DNA of 7,597 nucleotides from Thermoplasmata archaeon (GTDB lineage Archaea; Thermoplasmatota; Thermoplasmata; Thermoplasmatales; Thermoplasmataceae): assembly GCA_021826835.1 (NCBI GenBank), contig JAKAYH010000027.1, forward strand, positions 5,048-12,644, read 5' to 3'. Each line of letters begins with the position of its first letter. Position 1 is the stretch's first letter. Of this stretch, positions 7,500-7,597 are shown piece by piece. The notes under the pieces were generated by a model, which had not been told where the DNA came from, made no database searches, and saw nothing but the letters and a program-made list of their open reading frames with translations. A program made the translations under genes and the position numbers.

Positions 7500-7518
7500 T
7501 GGACCGGTCGGGATTTGA
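7500..7518 (-). other. tRNA 3'-end fragment, candidate attachment (att) scar
   Basis: Read on the minus strand from 7518 to 7500, the 19 bases fit the end of a tRNA gene: most of a T loop (TCAAAT), the 3' side of the T stem (CCCGA), a 7-base acceptor strand (CCGGTCC) and discriminator A. The match stops inside the T loop; the other half of the tRNA is absent. Read in the plus direction it gives W-T-G-R-D-L, a peptide typical of false ORFs antisense to archaeal tRNA genes. Tyrosine integrases of archaeal elements often use exactly this part of a tRNA. By this geometry the integrated element would lie to the right (beyond 7518), with the intact tRNA at its far side, and the sequence to the left would be the older flank or a neighbouring island. 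No integrase is in the window, and the tRNA identity is not known. Confidence 0.45.
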
Positions 7519-7597
7519 TTAATGTCTTAAGGGAATACTCTGAATCCTGATGAACTATGTCTCTTCAAGTGGGCCCTCCAAAGCCCTGGGAAAAAAT

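Noticed and set aside
7501..7569. Plus-strand open frame K-N-S-E-W-T-G-R-D-L-I-N-V-L-R-E-Y-S-E-S ending in TGA TGA, which looks like a protein C-terminus.
   Set aside because: Its W-T-G-R-D-L part is what the antisense of a tRNA 3' end encodes and is known from false archaeal ORFs. No open frame or start lies upstream, so the tRNA fragment is the better reading.
7571..7590. GGGCCC followed by GCCCTGGG and an A run at the right edge, as a possible terminator hairpin.
   Set aside because: Stems of only three to four bases, and no adjoining gene on the strand that would read the T tract; the window ends here.

Overview
The window holds a two-gene type III restriction-modification (RM) operon on the minus strand, a divergent gene for a ComEC-like metallo-beta-lactamase (MBL) fold protein on the plus strand, and a gene-poor right flank with signs of gene decay and a possible integration scar.

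Organism: probably an archaeon, AT-rich and mesophilic-looking; an ammonia-oxidising (Nitrososphaerota-type) lineage is possible but cannot be fixed from this sequence. The reasons are a GAAACAA + TTTTATAC (BRE/TATA-like) box centred about 25 bases before an ATG that has no Shine-Dalgarno site, which is the layout of a leaderless archaeal gene, GGTGG-type ribosome sites in the operon, and a fragment that matches the 3' end of an archaeal-style tRNA. A bacterial origin is not excluded: a TATAAT hexamer also lies just before the same ATG, without a well-placed -35.

Layout from left to right: (1) bases 1-131, minus strand: the apparent start of a third operon gene, with its own ribosome site and ATG but two in-frame TAA codons; it runs off the window. 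(2) 132-2921, minus: res, the helicase-nuclease subunit. (3) 2921-5290, minus: mod, the beta-class N6-adenine methyltransferase; mod and res share one base in TAATG. (4) 5291-5535: AT-rich divergent promoter region. (5) 5536-6786, plus: the MBL-fold gene, visibly more AT-rich than the RM genes. (6) 6787-7597: no intact gene seen. It holds a ribbon-helix-helix (antitoxin-like) remnant near 7342-7437 and a 19-base tRNA 3'-end match at 7500-7518.

Working together: Mod sets the sequence specificity and methylates host DNA; Mod and Res together cut unmethylated DNA in an ATP-dependent way. The MBL protein has the motif set of the ComEC nuclease-like family and may be an accessory defence enzyme, but that link rests only on position. 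Low GC in the presumed target-recognition part of mod, the decayed flanking genes and the tRNA-end fragment all suit an accessory, exchange-prone region.
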